From the NCBI GenBank assembly GCA_934695425.1, contig CAKUVH010000013.1, positions 1-15,456 on the forward strand: 15,456 nt of DNA. Direction: 5' to 3'. Shown one piece after another: positions 6,599 through 14,151 of the stretch. The notes beneath the pieces were generated by a model. That model did no database searches. It saw only the letters and a list, made by a program, of their open reading frames with translations, and was not told the origin of the DNA. The position numbers were made by a program, and so were the translations under genes. The DNA comes from an uncultured Eubacteriales bacterium (GTDB lineage Bacteria > Bacillota > Clostridia > Oscillospirales > Acutalibacteraceae). Each line of letters begins with the position of its first letter. Position 1 is the first letter of the stretch.

Positions 6599-8566
6599 TT
6601 AGTCTTTCATATAATATTTACTCGTAAAACCTGCTGCGTTTAATGGTAAGTCTTCGGCCCATTTAGGCTTTTTACACATTAACTCGATTGCCTTTTCTAG
6701 CGAATAATTTTGGTCGTTTTCGGGTTCTTCACATATTACCTCATCATGTATATGCATTAGTGGTTTAAACCTAAAATTGGCCAAATTGAAAAGACTGGTA
6801 GCTAAGCAATCTCTTGCGACAGCTTGTACAATATTTTCAGTTAATTTTCCACCATATGTAGGTGTTGACTCCCACTTTTTTGTTGTTTGGTTAACACCCA
6901 TATAAGTTATTTGTTCTTTAAATCCGTTTGGAACGACTTTCGCTTTTAAATAGAACAGCTCTCTTCCACTAGGAAGTTTTATAGATAAATCCTCTCCTAA
7001 CATAGATACCAGAATACCTTTTGGAAGTACTTGCGATTTTCCTGTTTTTAATGTAAGCATAACCGCTTGTTCAACTTTGGCCCATAAGTCAACTATTCTA
7101 CTGTTAGCATTTCTCCATCTCTTCACGATTTCAGGTAACTCTTCTTCAGTTAGTCCCATTTTCAAAGCTCCCATTTGTATTAAAGCTCCCGAACTTCCTT
7201 GATAACCAAGTGCAAGCTCCGCTACTTTACCTTTTTGTCTCAATGCATATTCGGGATTTCCCTTTTTTATTTTTTCTATCGGCACATTGAACATCTGTGA
7301 AGCTGATGCTTCATATATCTTTCCGTGTGTTCTAAAAACTCCAAGTCTCCATTCTTCACCGGCTAACCAACTTATGACTCTTGCTTCAATAGCACTAAAA
7401 TCAGCAACTACAAAGTTGTAGCCTGGTTTAGCTATAAAAGCCGTTCTTATTAACTGCGATATTGTATCAGGTACATTGCCATAAATCATCTTTAGAGCTT
7501 CTACATCCTTTTTCTTAACTAATTCTCTAGCTAAATCTAAAGTGTCTATGTAGTTTCTAGGCAAGTTCTGAACTTGAACCAATCTACCTGCCCAACGGCC
7601 AGTCCTGTTTGCTCCATAGAATTGTAATAGCCCTCTAACTCGACCGTCATCACAAACAGCATTATCCATAGTTACATACTTTTTAGTTGAGGTCTTAGAA
7701 AGTTCTTGTCTAATTTTTAACAGTCTCACAACTTTTTCAGAATCCACTTTTTCTATTAAAGCTGGAACATCCGCTTTATTCAGGCTGGTAATTTCTTCTC
7801 CAGTTTCTTTTTCTAAAAATTCTTTTAGCTGGCTAACAGAGTTTGGGTTACTTAGTCCACTTAGTTCTATTGCCTCGTTGGTTAGCTCATTTGTTATTTG
7901 TTCAGATACATCAAGTGCTCCATTTACTAAATCCATATCGAGCATAATGCCTCTATTATTCATGTCTTGGTCTAATATCCATAAAGCTCGTTCATCTTCT
8001 GGAAACTTAACATGTGCCAATCTTTTCTTTATTTCATATTCTGTTTCGACATCGCGTTTACAATATTCTTTAAATAAATTCCATTGTTCAGGTTCGTGAT
8101 AATACATATTTCTCGTTCGTCCACCATTTGACTTCGTAGGCTTACATGGTACACAAAATTTTCTAATTAAAGCCTTACCTACAGCCATTTTCTTTTTATC
8201 CTCAGCAAGCCCCATCGCGTTACCTATTGCAGCTAGACCAGCTGGATACCCACAGTACAGCCCTTTTATCATCGTGCATTCCCATTGAATTATAGGTGAA
8301 TGCCAAAATTTATTTATACAGTTTATCTCAAAAGCTGCGTTATAAGCCGACTTAGTTATATTCGGGTCACGCAAGGCATCTATTAAAAAAGTAGGTAATT
8401 CCTCGCCCGATGCCAAATCAACTATCTGCACTGGTTCATCGTCAAATTTAAAAGCAAATAGTAAAATATTAAAGCTGGTGGACTGTACATATTTATACAG
8501 TCCACACTTACCAATGTCGATATCACTAAAAGTTTCTAAGTCGATAGATAGAGTTCTTTTCGCCAT
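6599..8566 (-). CDS. Phage family A DNA polymerase with 3'-5' exonuclease
   Basis: A 655-residue replicative polymerase. The N-terminal proofreading domain has SIDLETFSD (DxE at 9-11) and YCKRDVETEYEI (Tyr168, Asp172). The polymerase domain has motif A VVADFSAIEAR (Asp389), motif B RQKGKVAELALGYQG (443-457) and motif C MHIHDEV (His607-Asp608-Glu609), so all catalytic residues are present. There is no 5'-3' exonuclease domain, as usual for this compact phage type. AAGGAGGG precedes the ATG. The next gene upstream encodes the DUF2815 protein and the next downstream the RNA ligase, so this is the core of the replication operon. Confidence 0.95.
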   Translation of the reverse strand: MAKRTLSIDLETFSDIDIGKCGLYKYVQSTSFNILLFAFKFDDEPVQIVDLASGEELPTFLIDALRDPNITKSAYNAAFEINCINKFWHSPIIQWECTMIKGLYCGYPAGLAAIGNAMGLAEDKKKMAVGKALIRKFCVPCKPTKSNGGRTRNMYYHEPEQWNLFKEYCKRDVETEYEIKKRLAHVKFPEDERALWILDQDMNNRGIMLDMDLVNGALDVSEQITNELTNEAIELSGLSNPNSVSQLKEFLEKETGEEITSLNKADVPALIEKVDSEKVVRLLKIRQELSKTSTKKYVTMDNAVCDDGRVRGLLQFYGANRTGRWAGRLVQVQNLPRNYIDTLDLARELVKKKDVEALKMIYGNVPDTISQLIRTAFIAKPGYNFVVADFSAIEARVISWLAGEEWRLGVFRTHGKIYEASASQMFNVPIEKIKKGNPEYALRQKGKVAELALGYQGSSGALIQMGALKMGLTEEELPEIVKRWRNANSRIVDLWAKVEQAVMLTLKTGKSQVLPKGILVSMLGEDLSIKLPSGRELFYLKAKVVPNGFKEQITYMGVNQTTKKWESTPTYGGKLTENIVQAVARDCLATSLFNLANFRFKPLMHIHDEVICEEPENDQNYSLEKAIELMCKKPKWAEDLPLNAAGFTSKYYMKD

Positions 8567-8579
8567 TGGCCAGCCCTCC

Positions 8580-9176
8580 TTAAATGCCTAATATATTTCC
8601 TGCCATAGGTTGTCCTGTTATTGGATCAACTGCTGCAGATGCATTAAAATTTTGTTTACTGTCAGCAAAATCTTCTTCAGCACTTGTTTTGCCACCTAGC
8701 CTTTCGCCATCTTCTAATTTTTGAAGATTTCCTAGTCCACAGCCTATTCCTTTATTACCGTTTTTGTTATAAGCGAAGAATCTAATCGTAGCTCTTCCAT
8801 AGCAGCCACTATAAAACTCATCTTTAGATATGATTTTTTCGCATCTTGCATCAACAATTCCGGGTCTATCTAATGTATTAGCTGTTAACACATAGCAGCC
8901 CTTACACTCATCCCCAAATGCCTCGCCACTTGGTCTTATTCCATCGCCATCATAAACAGGTGTTTTAGGTTTCACAACAGTTGTGCCAAATACCTTTTCA
9001 TTTCCCTCTTTCGTTGCTTCAGCAATAGCTGCTGATATTTTCTGAACTGTATCTGCATCCGTCTTAGGAATTAAAAGTGTTACACTATATCTTGGGTCTT
9101 GCCCATCGATGGCGCGAGGCTCAAATACATTACAATAACTAAATCTCACTTTTCCTGTTTTAATTAAATCATTCAT
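8580..9176 (-). CDS. DUF2815 protein, probable ssDNA-binding protein
   Basis: A 198-residue member of the DUF2815 family, predicted to have an OB-like fold and widely found next to DUF2800 and polymerase genes in Bacillota phages. MNDLIKTGKVRFSYCNVFEP at the start and PRYSVTLLIPK match the family, and the length fits. The ATG at 9176 has a very strong AAGGAGGA site. The frame is open upstream to 9353, so the sequence as written also allows a longer fusion. The C-terminal tail is disordered and contains TSAEEDF, also found at the end of the DUF2800 protein. A single-strand binding role in replication or recombination is inferred, not shown. Confidence 0.85.
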   Translation of the reverse strand: MNDLIKTGKVRFSYCNVFEPRAIDGQDPRYSVTLLIPKTDADTVQKISAAIAEATKEGNEKVFGTTVVKPKTPVYDGDGIRPSGEAFGDECKGCYVLTANTLDRPGIVDARCEKIISKDEFYSGCYGRATIRFFAYNKNGNKGIGCGLGNLQKLEDGERLGGKTSAEEDFADSKQNFNASAAVDPITGQPMAGNILGI

Positions 9177-9353
9177 AAATAATATCCTCCTTAAATTTTT
9201 TCCTTCTTTAATTTCTCTTATCTCAAATCTCCACTTATAGCTGTCATATCCTATTTTCTTGAATAGCTTTCTTTGTGCTTTTCCTTTCGTTGGTTCGTCT
9301 ATTCCAAATTGAAATTCTTTCTTTACCGTATTATAGATGCCATAATGCTTCAT
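9177..9353 (-). CDS. Small ORF fused in frame to the DUF2815 gene
   Basis: Codons for 59 residues, beginning MKHYGIYNTVKKEFQFGIDE, run in frame into the DUF2815 protein. The ATG at 9353 has its own AAGGAG site seven bases upstream, and the sequence up to KWRFEIREIKEG looks like a small basic DNA- or RNA-binding protein. The last codons (KNLRRILF) are simply the ribosome site of the next gene read as protein. Loss of one A from the A6 tract at 9196-9201 would create a TAA right there, so two separate genes are the likely ancestral state. It is either a true fusion or a one-base sequence error. Confidence 0.6.
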
Positions 9354-9356
9354 CTT

Positions 9357-10511
9357 TTACTCCTTAAAGTCTTCTTCAGCAGAAGTTCGAGTTTCAAAAT
9401 CGGGTCTCTTATCAGAACTATCTACTAATGCTGGCTTTCCTTTCGGTTTTTCTATGTAATTTGCCAACAATTCAGCAAACTTCTTTTTGCCTACTAGCTT
9501 CTCAAGCTCTGTCAATGAAAGTGGCTTTCTTTCGTATAAAACAGCTTCGTCGAATCCTTCTTTTTTTAGTACATCGAAAGCTTGGTCTATGTTGTTTATC
9601 ACTCTGTTACTTCTGCCCTCAACAGCTTTCCAACCTTCTACTTTCTCGCCATTTAGAATCTTATTAAGTGCAGTTTCTCTCAAATCTTTTAGCCAGTCCT
9701 CTACGTCTATGCACTGCTTTAAAATCGCACCAATTTCATAATTGGCCAATAAATTTTTATCTGTTGTTTTTCTTATTTCGGTTGCTTGAAGATTGGCTTC
9801 AGCTCTTGCTCTACACTTGCCTTTTGCTTTACAAAATCTGCAGTATTCTCCAGGCTTAAAATCGCCTATTCCTGCAAAAGCATCTTCAGCTTTCGGAATT
9901 ACAACTTCGTTACCCCATTTAATTAACTCTTCCGTTGAAATACTCCACTCGGATATGCTATCTAGTCGTGGCTGTACGATTGTCAAGATTACATTTTTAA
10001 TGTCGTAAATAATTGAATTGGCTTCATAAATACCCAACGCATAAAGCATCATCTGTGGATTATTTTCTGCAGACACGGCTACACCTTGACCATATTTAAA
10101 ATCTATAACGTGTAAGGTAGTTCCTTCTATAATTACACAGTCCGTTGTGCCAAATCCCTCTTTTACATATTTACTGTAGTCTGTTTTATACTCTATAAAG
10201 ATACAAGGTGCTTTAGCTGTATACATGATTTGTTTTATATAATCTGCATAGGTGTCTGTGTGACCGTCCATTTCAGATTTATACAATTCATTTTCTTTTA
10301 TCTTTTTCAATTCGGAGTTATATTTTCTGGTACTCATGGTTTCATAAGTTTTTCGAAGTTTAAGTTCTGCAAGTTCATGAGCTAAGGTCCCCTCTTGTGT
10401 ATACACAGTTTGCTTATTTTCAAAGTTCTCTTCAAGCCTTGCAGAAGGTGTACAATTTAGCCACCTGTGAGCACCACTCGCACTAAGAAGTGCATGTTGT
10501 TTATCTGCCAT
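9357..10511 (-). CDS. DUF2800 Cas4-like PD-(D/E)xK nuclease with Fe-S cluster
   Basis: A 384-residue DUF2800 protein, a Cas4/AddB-like nuclease family. Visible landmarks: GTLAHE (41-46), GTTDCV with the first catalytic Asp124, DFKYGQG (Asp137, Lys139), the QMMLY motif at 153-157, and four cysteines (C20, C224, C227, C233) spaced as in iron-sulphur nucleases, one near the N-terminus and three after the catalytic core. It probably trims DNA ends for recombination-dependent replication. Its ATG overlaps the stop codon of the upstream gene by one base (TAATG). The C-terminal tail ends TSAEEDFKE. No RecT or ERF annealase is in the window, so DUF2815 is its likely partner. Confidence 0.9.
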   Translation of the reverse strand: MADKQHALLSASGAHRWLNCTPSARLEENFENKQTVYTQEGTLAHELAELKLRKTYETMSTRKYNSELKKIKENELYKSEMDGHTDTYADYIKQIMYTAKAPCIFIEYKTDYSKYVKEGFGTTDCVIIEGTTLHVIDFKYGQGVAVSAENNPQMMLYALGIYEANSIIYDIKNVILTIVQPRLDSISEWSISTEELIKWGNEVVIPKAEDAFAGIGDFKPGEYCRFCKAKGKCRARAEANLQATEIRKTTDKNLLANYEIGAILKQCIDVEDWLKDLRETALNKILNGEKVEGWKAVEGRSNRVINNIDQAFDVLKKEGFDEAVLYERKPLSLTELEKLVGKKKFAELLANYIEKPKGKPALVDSSDKRPDFETRTSAEEDFKE

Positions 10512-10948
10512 TAGACTTTAACTCCCTTCTCATTTAAGATTGCTACTAGTTCGTTGTACTTTTCTGTAGGTATCGCCATTAGGTTGTTAACACCAAAATG
10601 GCTTAGCACCGACATAAGTTCTGGTAGACCTTTAAGGTCTCTTAATTGAACCAATGCCCTTGCAATTTCGTCACGGGTGTATTCTTTAGCAGCCGATGTT
10701 GGTAAAACTGTTGAATTTGATATTTGAGGTTCTGTCGGTGTGCTAACTGGAGAAGTTAAACTCGTTGGTGTTTCATTTTGATTAGCATTTGTCTGTACGT
10801 TTAAATTGCTTTTCTCTGGATTTTCTTTTTCACTCAAATTACTTTCTTTTTTCGGCACTGATGGTTTTTTATTTAATGCGTCTGCCATTATCTTTAAATC
10901 AGATATATCCTCTAACTCGTTTGTATCTACTCTAATTACTAATTCCAT
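10511..10948 (-). CDS. Phage protein with disordered linker and C-terminal helical domain
   Basis: A 145-residue protein in three parts: a short N-terminal piece (MELVIRVDTNELEDISDL), a Ser/Thr/Asn/Pro-rich, probably disordered linker at about 28-84, and a compact helical domain (EYTRDEIARALVQLRDLKGL to the end). Similar proteins occur just before DUF2800 in many Bacillota phages, sometimes misnamed as rRNA biogenesis factors; their function is unknown. TTAAGGAGG precedes the ATG. Coupling to DUF2800 by a one-base overlap suggests that the two are made together, and the tail domain may be a docking module for the nuclease. Confidence 0.8.
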   Translation of the reverse strand: MELVIRVDTNELEDISDLKIMADALNKKPSVPKKESNLSEKENPEKSNLNVQTNANQNETPTSLTSPVSTPTEPQISNSTVLPTSAAKEYTRDEIARALVQLRDLKGLPELMSVLSHFGVNNLMAIPTEKYNELVAILNEKGVKV

Positions 10949-11033
10949 AAAATTTATCCTCCTTAATAATTTTTAAATTGATTTTTTATTTAAATTATGT
11001 TAATATTGAGATGGTATATTTTCACATGTACTG

Positions 11034-11342
11034 TTACGAATTAGACATTTTGCTTGCTGGAGCAATGTTTAATTCGTTTTTTAATATTAAGTTTCTTATT
11101 GATGTGCTGGCTGTTTTCAACTTTTCAAGTATTTTGTCTACGCGTTCATCTTGACTAATCTGTGATACTTCGTATCTAGCATCTTCAATTTGCTCCAGTG
11201 TCTCAATAAGATCTTGTTTAGCACTTTGCTTATTTATAAGCTCAATTTCGTTTTCACACATTGCTATGATGCCAGTAGTATCGTTGTGCTGTGCTAGTGC
11301 TTTTAAATCCTCAAGCATATCTTTTATGTAGTTCTTATCCAT
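11034..11342 (-). CDS. Helical hypothetical protein
   Basis: A 102-residue, largely helical and acidic protein (MDKNYIKDMLEDLKALAQHN at the start). Heptad-like Leu and Ile spacing runs across residues about 40-90, and the last 12 residues look disordered. AAAGGAGG precedes the ATG. An 85-base AT-rich gap follows it. I do not recognise a family. Its place between the LysM gene and the nuclease gene puts it among early accessory genes. Confidence 0.75.
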   Translation of the reverse strand: MDKNYIKDMLEDLKALAQHNDTTGIIAMCENEIELINKQSAKQDLIETLEQIEDARYEVSQISQDERVDKILEKLKTASTSIRNLILKNELNIAPASKMSNS

Positions 11343-11359
11343 AATTTTCGCCTCCTTTC

Positions 11360-11629
11360 TTATTTAATAATTTGTATTTCTTGTCCTGGATAAATCGTGC
11401 AATCAGTCAAGTTGTTTAGTTTTCTTAGTTCATAAATGTACTCACGCACGTCTTGTCCATCTTTTTTATATTCACAGGCAATACTCCATAAAGTATCTCC
11501 TGCAGATACCGTGATATTTTCTATTTCATTATTTTTGGTCATTGCCGAGCAATGACTGAATAATGTAATAACTAGAATTATTAAAACCATAATTACTAAA
11601 ATAAATCTTTTTTTATTTACTATTCGCAT
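11360..11629 (-). CDS. Membrane-anchored LysM protein, YneA-like
   Basis: An 89-residue protein with a basic N-terminus (MRIVNKKR), one membrane helix at about 9-25 (FILVIMVLIILVITLF) and an extracytoplasmic LysM domain at about 40-88 (VSAGDTLWSIA to YPGQEIQI). LysM binds peptidoglycan. Membrane helix plus one LysM is the plan of YneA, the SOS-induced division inhibitor of Bacillus. There is no lipobox, so the helix is an anchor or an uncleaved signal. An early-operon gene of this form could delay division or alter the envelope during induction; that is inference. GGAGGGAGGA precedes the ATG. Confidence 0.8.
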   Translation of the reverse strand: MRIVNKKRFILVIMVLIILVITLFSHCSAMTKNNEIENITVSAGDTLWSIACEYKKDGQDVREYIYELRKLNNLTDCTIYPGQEIQIIK

Positions 11630-11645
11630 ATCAGTATCCTCCCTC

Positions 11646-11834
11646 CTAATAGTTAAATTTCTTAAGCATAAAGTCCTCTGCTTTACTCATGTCAACTCTT
11701 ATTCCTTTCCTTCCAGTTCTTATCTTTGGAAAATCGGGCATTGAAACTATTTCATAAGCTCTTGTCATTCCTAAATCATAGTATTCAGCGAACACTTTAA
11801 CTGGTTTATAAACGGCTCTTGTTAATACTGGCAT
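11646..11834 (-). CDS. Small winged-helix / Xis-like DNA-binding protein
   Basis: A 62-residue basic protein starting MPVLTRAVYKPVKVFAEYYD. The stretch GMTRAYEIVSMPDFPKIRTG followed by RKGIRVDMSKAEDFM matches the excisionase or MerR-like short winged helix, in which a recognition helix is followed by a basic beta turn. It may be the excisionase for the integrase at the right end, or a transcriptional regulator. Its ribosome site GAGGTGATG lies within the last codons of the antirepressor gene. Confidence 0.75.
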   Translation of the reverse strand: MPVLTRAVYKPVKVFAEYYDLGMTRAYEIVSMPDFPKIRTGRKGIRVDMSKAEDFMLKKFNY

Positions 11835-11836
11835 AG

Positions 11837-12586
11837 CTACATCACCTCTTTAGTCAAAAAATAGTTAAGAAAATAAATTTGCCCCTTACCCGTAACCTTA
11901 GTCGTTTTAGTCACTCTGATACTTCCATCTGGGTTATTAACAGTTCTTTCTTTAACTTCAAATAATTTCAAATCCATTGATTTTTGAGTTGGCATATTCT
12001 TACGTTCTCCACTTTTTATCAAATAATCATTGTTTCTTAGCCATTCGAATAATCTGTTTTGTCCTATATCGTGACCATTTTGTTTTATTAACTTTGCTAA
12101 ATCACCTATCAAAATACTTGTCTCAGAACTTTCTACTGAATCAGCAAATAATACCTTTGGTCTTTGTTCTTCAACTTTTGATTCAAGCAACTTTCGTTTT
12201 TCTCTTTCTTCTTTCAATTGTTGAAATGCTTTAATAGCTAAATCAGGATTTTCAAGTAAATCTTCAGTCGCATACATTCCTGTTTTTCTTATTGCCGGTA
12301 ATACTTCACTTGTTATCCACTTTCTAAATTTTTTAGCCTCAGGCTTTCTACTTCTTATTATCAAAGTGTATAAACCACTTTCGTTAATAAAATTAGTTTC
12401 ACCTGATAGGCCTCCTAGATTTAACCTAGTCACCTCATCAACATCTAAGTTTTTAATCGCATCGGTTGTGTTTTTTATATCTAGCATTTCGCACACATCT
12501 TTAGCTGCAAACCATATTTCTTTTTCATTTTTAATTGTTCTTACTTCTCCAAATTCTTCATTTTTAAATATTTGCAATTCCGCCAT
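11837..12586 (-). CDS. Phage antirepressor (Bro-N plus ANT/KilAC domain)
   Basis: A 249-residue two-domain protein. Residues 1-105 are a Bro-N domain (EIWFAAKDVCEMLDIKNT, then the FRKWITSEVLPAIRKTG signature). Residues about 118-142 form a coiled coil. Residues about 145-245 are an ANT/KilAC domain (LIGDLAKLIKQNGHDIGQNR, LFEWLRNNDYLI). Such antirepressors interfere with the CI repressor or bind DNA at the start of lytic growth. It is second in the early operon, right after the Cro-like gene, as in many temperate Bacillota phages. AAGGAGCG lies upstream of the ATG. Confidence 0.9.
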   Translation of the reverse strand: MAELQIFKNEEFGEVRTIKNEKEIWFAAKDVCEMLDIKNTTDAIKNLDVDEVTRLNLGGLSGETNFINESGLYTLIIRSRKPEAKKFRKWITSEVLPAIRKTGMYATEDLLENPDLAIKAFQQLKEEREKRKLLESKVEEQRPKVLFADSVESSETSILIGDLAKLIKQNGHDIGQNRLFEWLRNNDYLIKSGERKNMPTQKSMDLKLFEVKERTVNNPDGSIRVTKTTKVTGKGQIYFLNYFLTKEVM

Positions 12587-12622
12587 TCACAATTTCGCTC
12601 CTTTCTTTTATTATGTTTAGTA

Positions 12623-12847
12623 TTATTGAACCCTAAGTTTAAAAAAATTAGTCACAGGTTCTTTAAACAGCTTACTAATTTTTAATGCTTGACCTATTTT
12701 CGGTTCAACTTTTCCACTTTCAATGTTATAGTAAGTCGCAGAACTACTAGCACCTAAAAATCTAGACATATCTCTAATTGAAAGACCTTTTAGCATTCTG
12801 GCCTTTCTTAATTCTTTGGTGTTTGTAACAATAATATCACCTTTCAT
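12623..12847 (-). CDS. Cro-like XRE-family regulator
   Basis: A 74-residue protein with a helix-turn-helix of the XRE/HTH_3 type (KELRKARMLKGLSIRDMSRF, then the recognition helix ASSSATYYNIESGKV). It has no other domain, so it fits a Cro-type regulator of the lytic switch. It is first in the early operon, divergent from the repressor, and its promoter overlaps repeated TTACTGAAC elements. AGGAGGTG lies upstream of the ATG. It would bind the shared operators and repress the repressor promoter, its own promoter, or both. Confidence 0.88.
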   Translation of the reverse strand: MKGDIIVTNTKELRKARMLKGLSIRDMSRFLGASSSATYYNIESGKVEPKIGQALKISKLFKEPVTNFFKLRVQ

Positions 12848-12869
12848 TTTTTCACCTCCTGGTTTTTTG

Positions 12870-12995
12870 TTGCTGAACTCAGTTTAGTACAAAGTTACTG
12901 AACTGTCAATACCATTTCTGCAAAAAGTTTTGAATTACTGAACAATCTCTTGTGGCTGTAGATAAAAAATTTTTAGGTGTTTACTTTTGTTGAAC
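12870..12995. promoter_or_regulatory. Lysogeny-switch operator region
   Basis: Repeated nonamers with consensus TTACTGAAC lie in the divergent gap: TTGCTGAAC at 12870, TTACTGAAC at 12895 and 12935, and TTGTTGAAC at 12987. The dyad CAGTTTAGTA (12880) facing TACTGAACTG (12896) covers the early promoter. The fourth copy lies in the spacer of the repressor promoter. These are the expected binding sites of the repressor and the Cro-like protein. Confidence 0.75.
12881..12909 (-). promoter_or_regulatory. Early lytic promoter
   Basis: On the minus strand, TTGACA (12909-12904) and TAAACT (12886-12881) are 17 bases apart. One operator copy lies between the hexamers and a dyad overlaps the -10, so a bound repressor would block RNA polymerase. 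It drives the Cro-like gene and presumably the whole early operon. Confidence 0.75.
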
Positions 12996-13008
12996 ACTAT
13001 GTTAGAAT
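12980..13008 (+). promoter_or_regulatory. Repressor maintenance promoter
   Basis: TTTACT (12980-12985) and TAGAAT (13003-13008) are 17 bases apart and lead into the repressor gene. The operator-like TTGTTGAAC is in the spacer, which fits autoregulation or Cro control. Confidence 0.6.
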
Positions 13009-13030
13009 TAAATAAAAGGATGTGAATGAA

Positions 13031-14032
13031 ATGGAAGATAATAAAAATATTCTAGCTATACGAATAAAAAAAATGAGGATGGATTTAAATCTAACTCAAG
13101 AAGAACTAGCTTTAAAACTAGGCTTAAAAGGTAAATCTAGCATAGCTAATTACGAGAGTGGAAATATAGCACCTAGCGATGCTATAAAACTAAAAATGTG
13201 TGAACTTTTTAATTGTTCTATGGACTATCTTATGGGGAAAACTCTTTTCAAGACCGTGGACGAAAAATTAGGTTTAGTTAAATATACCAATGCTAAATTT
13301 GATTTTTGTGACTCAACTGAAATTATATTTCCTAAAATAGATATGATTATCAAAAATATACTAAGTCAGAATGTGCACGTGTACGATGACCCAAATGAAC
13401 TTTACGATAAAATATTGGCAATTTCGGATATCCCAGATTACAATTGTAATATTAAAGCTATTTTGTTTTGTATGATTGAAGACAATATAACCCCAGAAAA
13501 TGTAAATACATCTTTTTGGTACAATCATAATTTTTTAAATGCAATAGATAGTAATACCAAAATATTGGAAACACCAACATTCGGCTTACGAAACAACAAT
13601 GATTTTTTCAATACCTTTCCAACCCCAACAAATAAACTGTACATGTGCCCTGTGTATGGAAGAATTGCTGCTGGAGTTCCAAATTGGGCAGAGCAATGTA
13701 TGGAAGGAACTTTGCCTTTAGATCCATATATGATGAACATTCATAATCCAGAAGAATGCTTTTTTCTAAGAGTGTCTGGTGAAAGTATGAATAAAGTAAT
13801 TAAAAATGGAGGCTATGCATTAATTCGAAGACAAGATGAGGTTGATAATGGAGATATCGCAGTTGTCCTAGTAAACGGCTATGATGCAACTCTAAAGAAA
13901 TTTACAAGAAAAAATGACACTATTGTGTTAGAGCCTATGTCCGATGATGAAAGTATCGGGATTCAAATCTATGATTGCACCACGCAGATAAAAATACTAG
14001 GTAAATACATAGGTAAATTCGAACTAAATTAA
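13031..14032 (+). CDS. CI/LexA-type phage repressor (XRE helix-turn-helix + S24 peptidase)
   Basis: A 333-residue lysogeny repressor. The N-terminal helix-turn-helix (RMDLNLTQEELALKLGLKGK) is followed by a long linker and a LexA-like S24 domain. Its self-cleavage site Ala-Gly (IAAGVP), catalytic serine (SGESMNKV) and lysine (DATLKKF) are all present, so RecA-stimulated self-cleavage and SOS induction are expected. The linker, about 130 residues, is longer than in most CI proteins. The ATG at 13031 is spaced well from AAAGGA. A GTG at 13022 would add three residues but lies too close to that site. It is divergent from the early operon. Confidence 0.9.
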   Translation: MEDNKNILAIRIKKMRMDLNLTQEELALKLGLKGKSSIANYESGNIAPSDAIKLKMCELFNCSMDYLMGKTLFKTVDEKLGLVKYTNAKFDFCDSTEIIFPKIDMIIKNILSQNVHVYDDPNELYDKILAISDIPDYNCNIKAILFCMIEDNITPENVNTSFWYNHNFLNAIDSNTKILETPTFGLRNNNDFFNTFPTPTNKLYMCPVYGRIAAGVPNWAEQCMEGTLPLDPYMMNIHNPEECFFLRVSGESMNKVIKNGGYALIRRQDEVDNGDIAVVLVNGYDATLKKFTRKNDTIVLEPMSDDESIGIQIYDCTTQIKILGKYIGKFELN

Positions 14033-14078
14033 TATAAACTTACATAAACAATGAAATTATATTTTTACTAATGATAAG

Positions 14079-14106
14079 CTGCCCTGCTTTGGGCAGTATT
14101 ATTTTA
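14079..14106 (+). terminator. Intrinsic terminator after the repressor gene
   Basis: CTGCCC (14079-14084) and GGGCAG (14091-14096) form a GC-rich stem with a six-base loop, followed by TATTATTTT. It separates the repressor from the integrase, so the integrase is expressed from a weak or unseen promoter or by readthrough. Confidence 0.75.
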
Positions 14107-14151
14107 AATTTAATCAAGAACATTTGTGTGCTTATGAATAGGAGGAATTTT

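Noticed and set aside
14071..14151. N-terminal extension of the integrase from the upstream ATG
   Set aside because: The extension would translate the repressor terminator hairpin and the AGGAGGA ribosome site, and integrases of this family begin at MARFKKRTDG.
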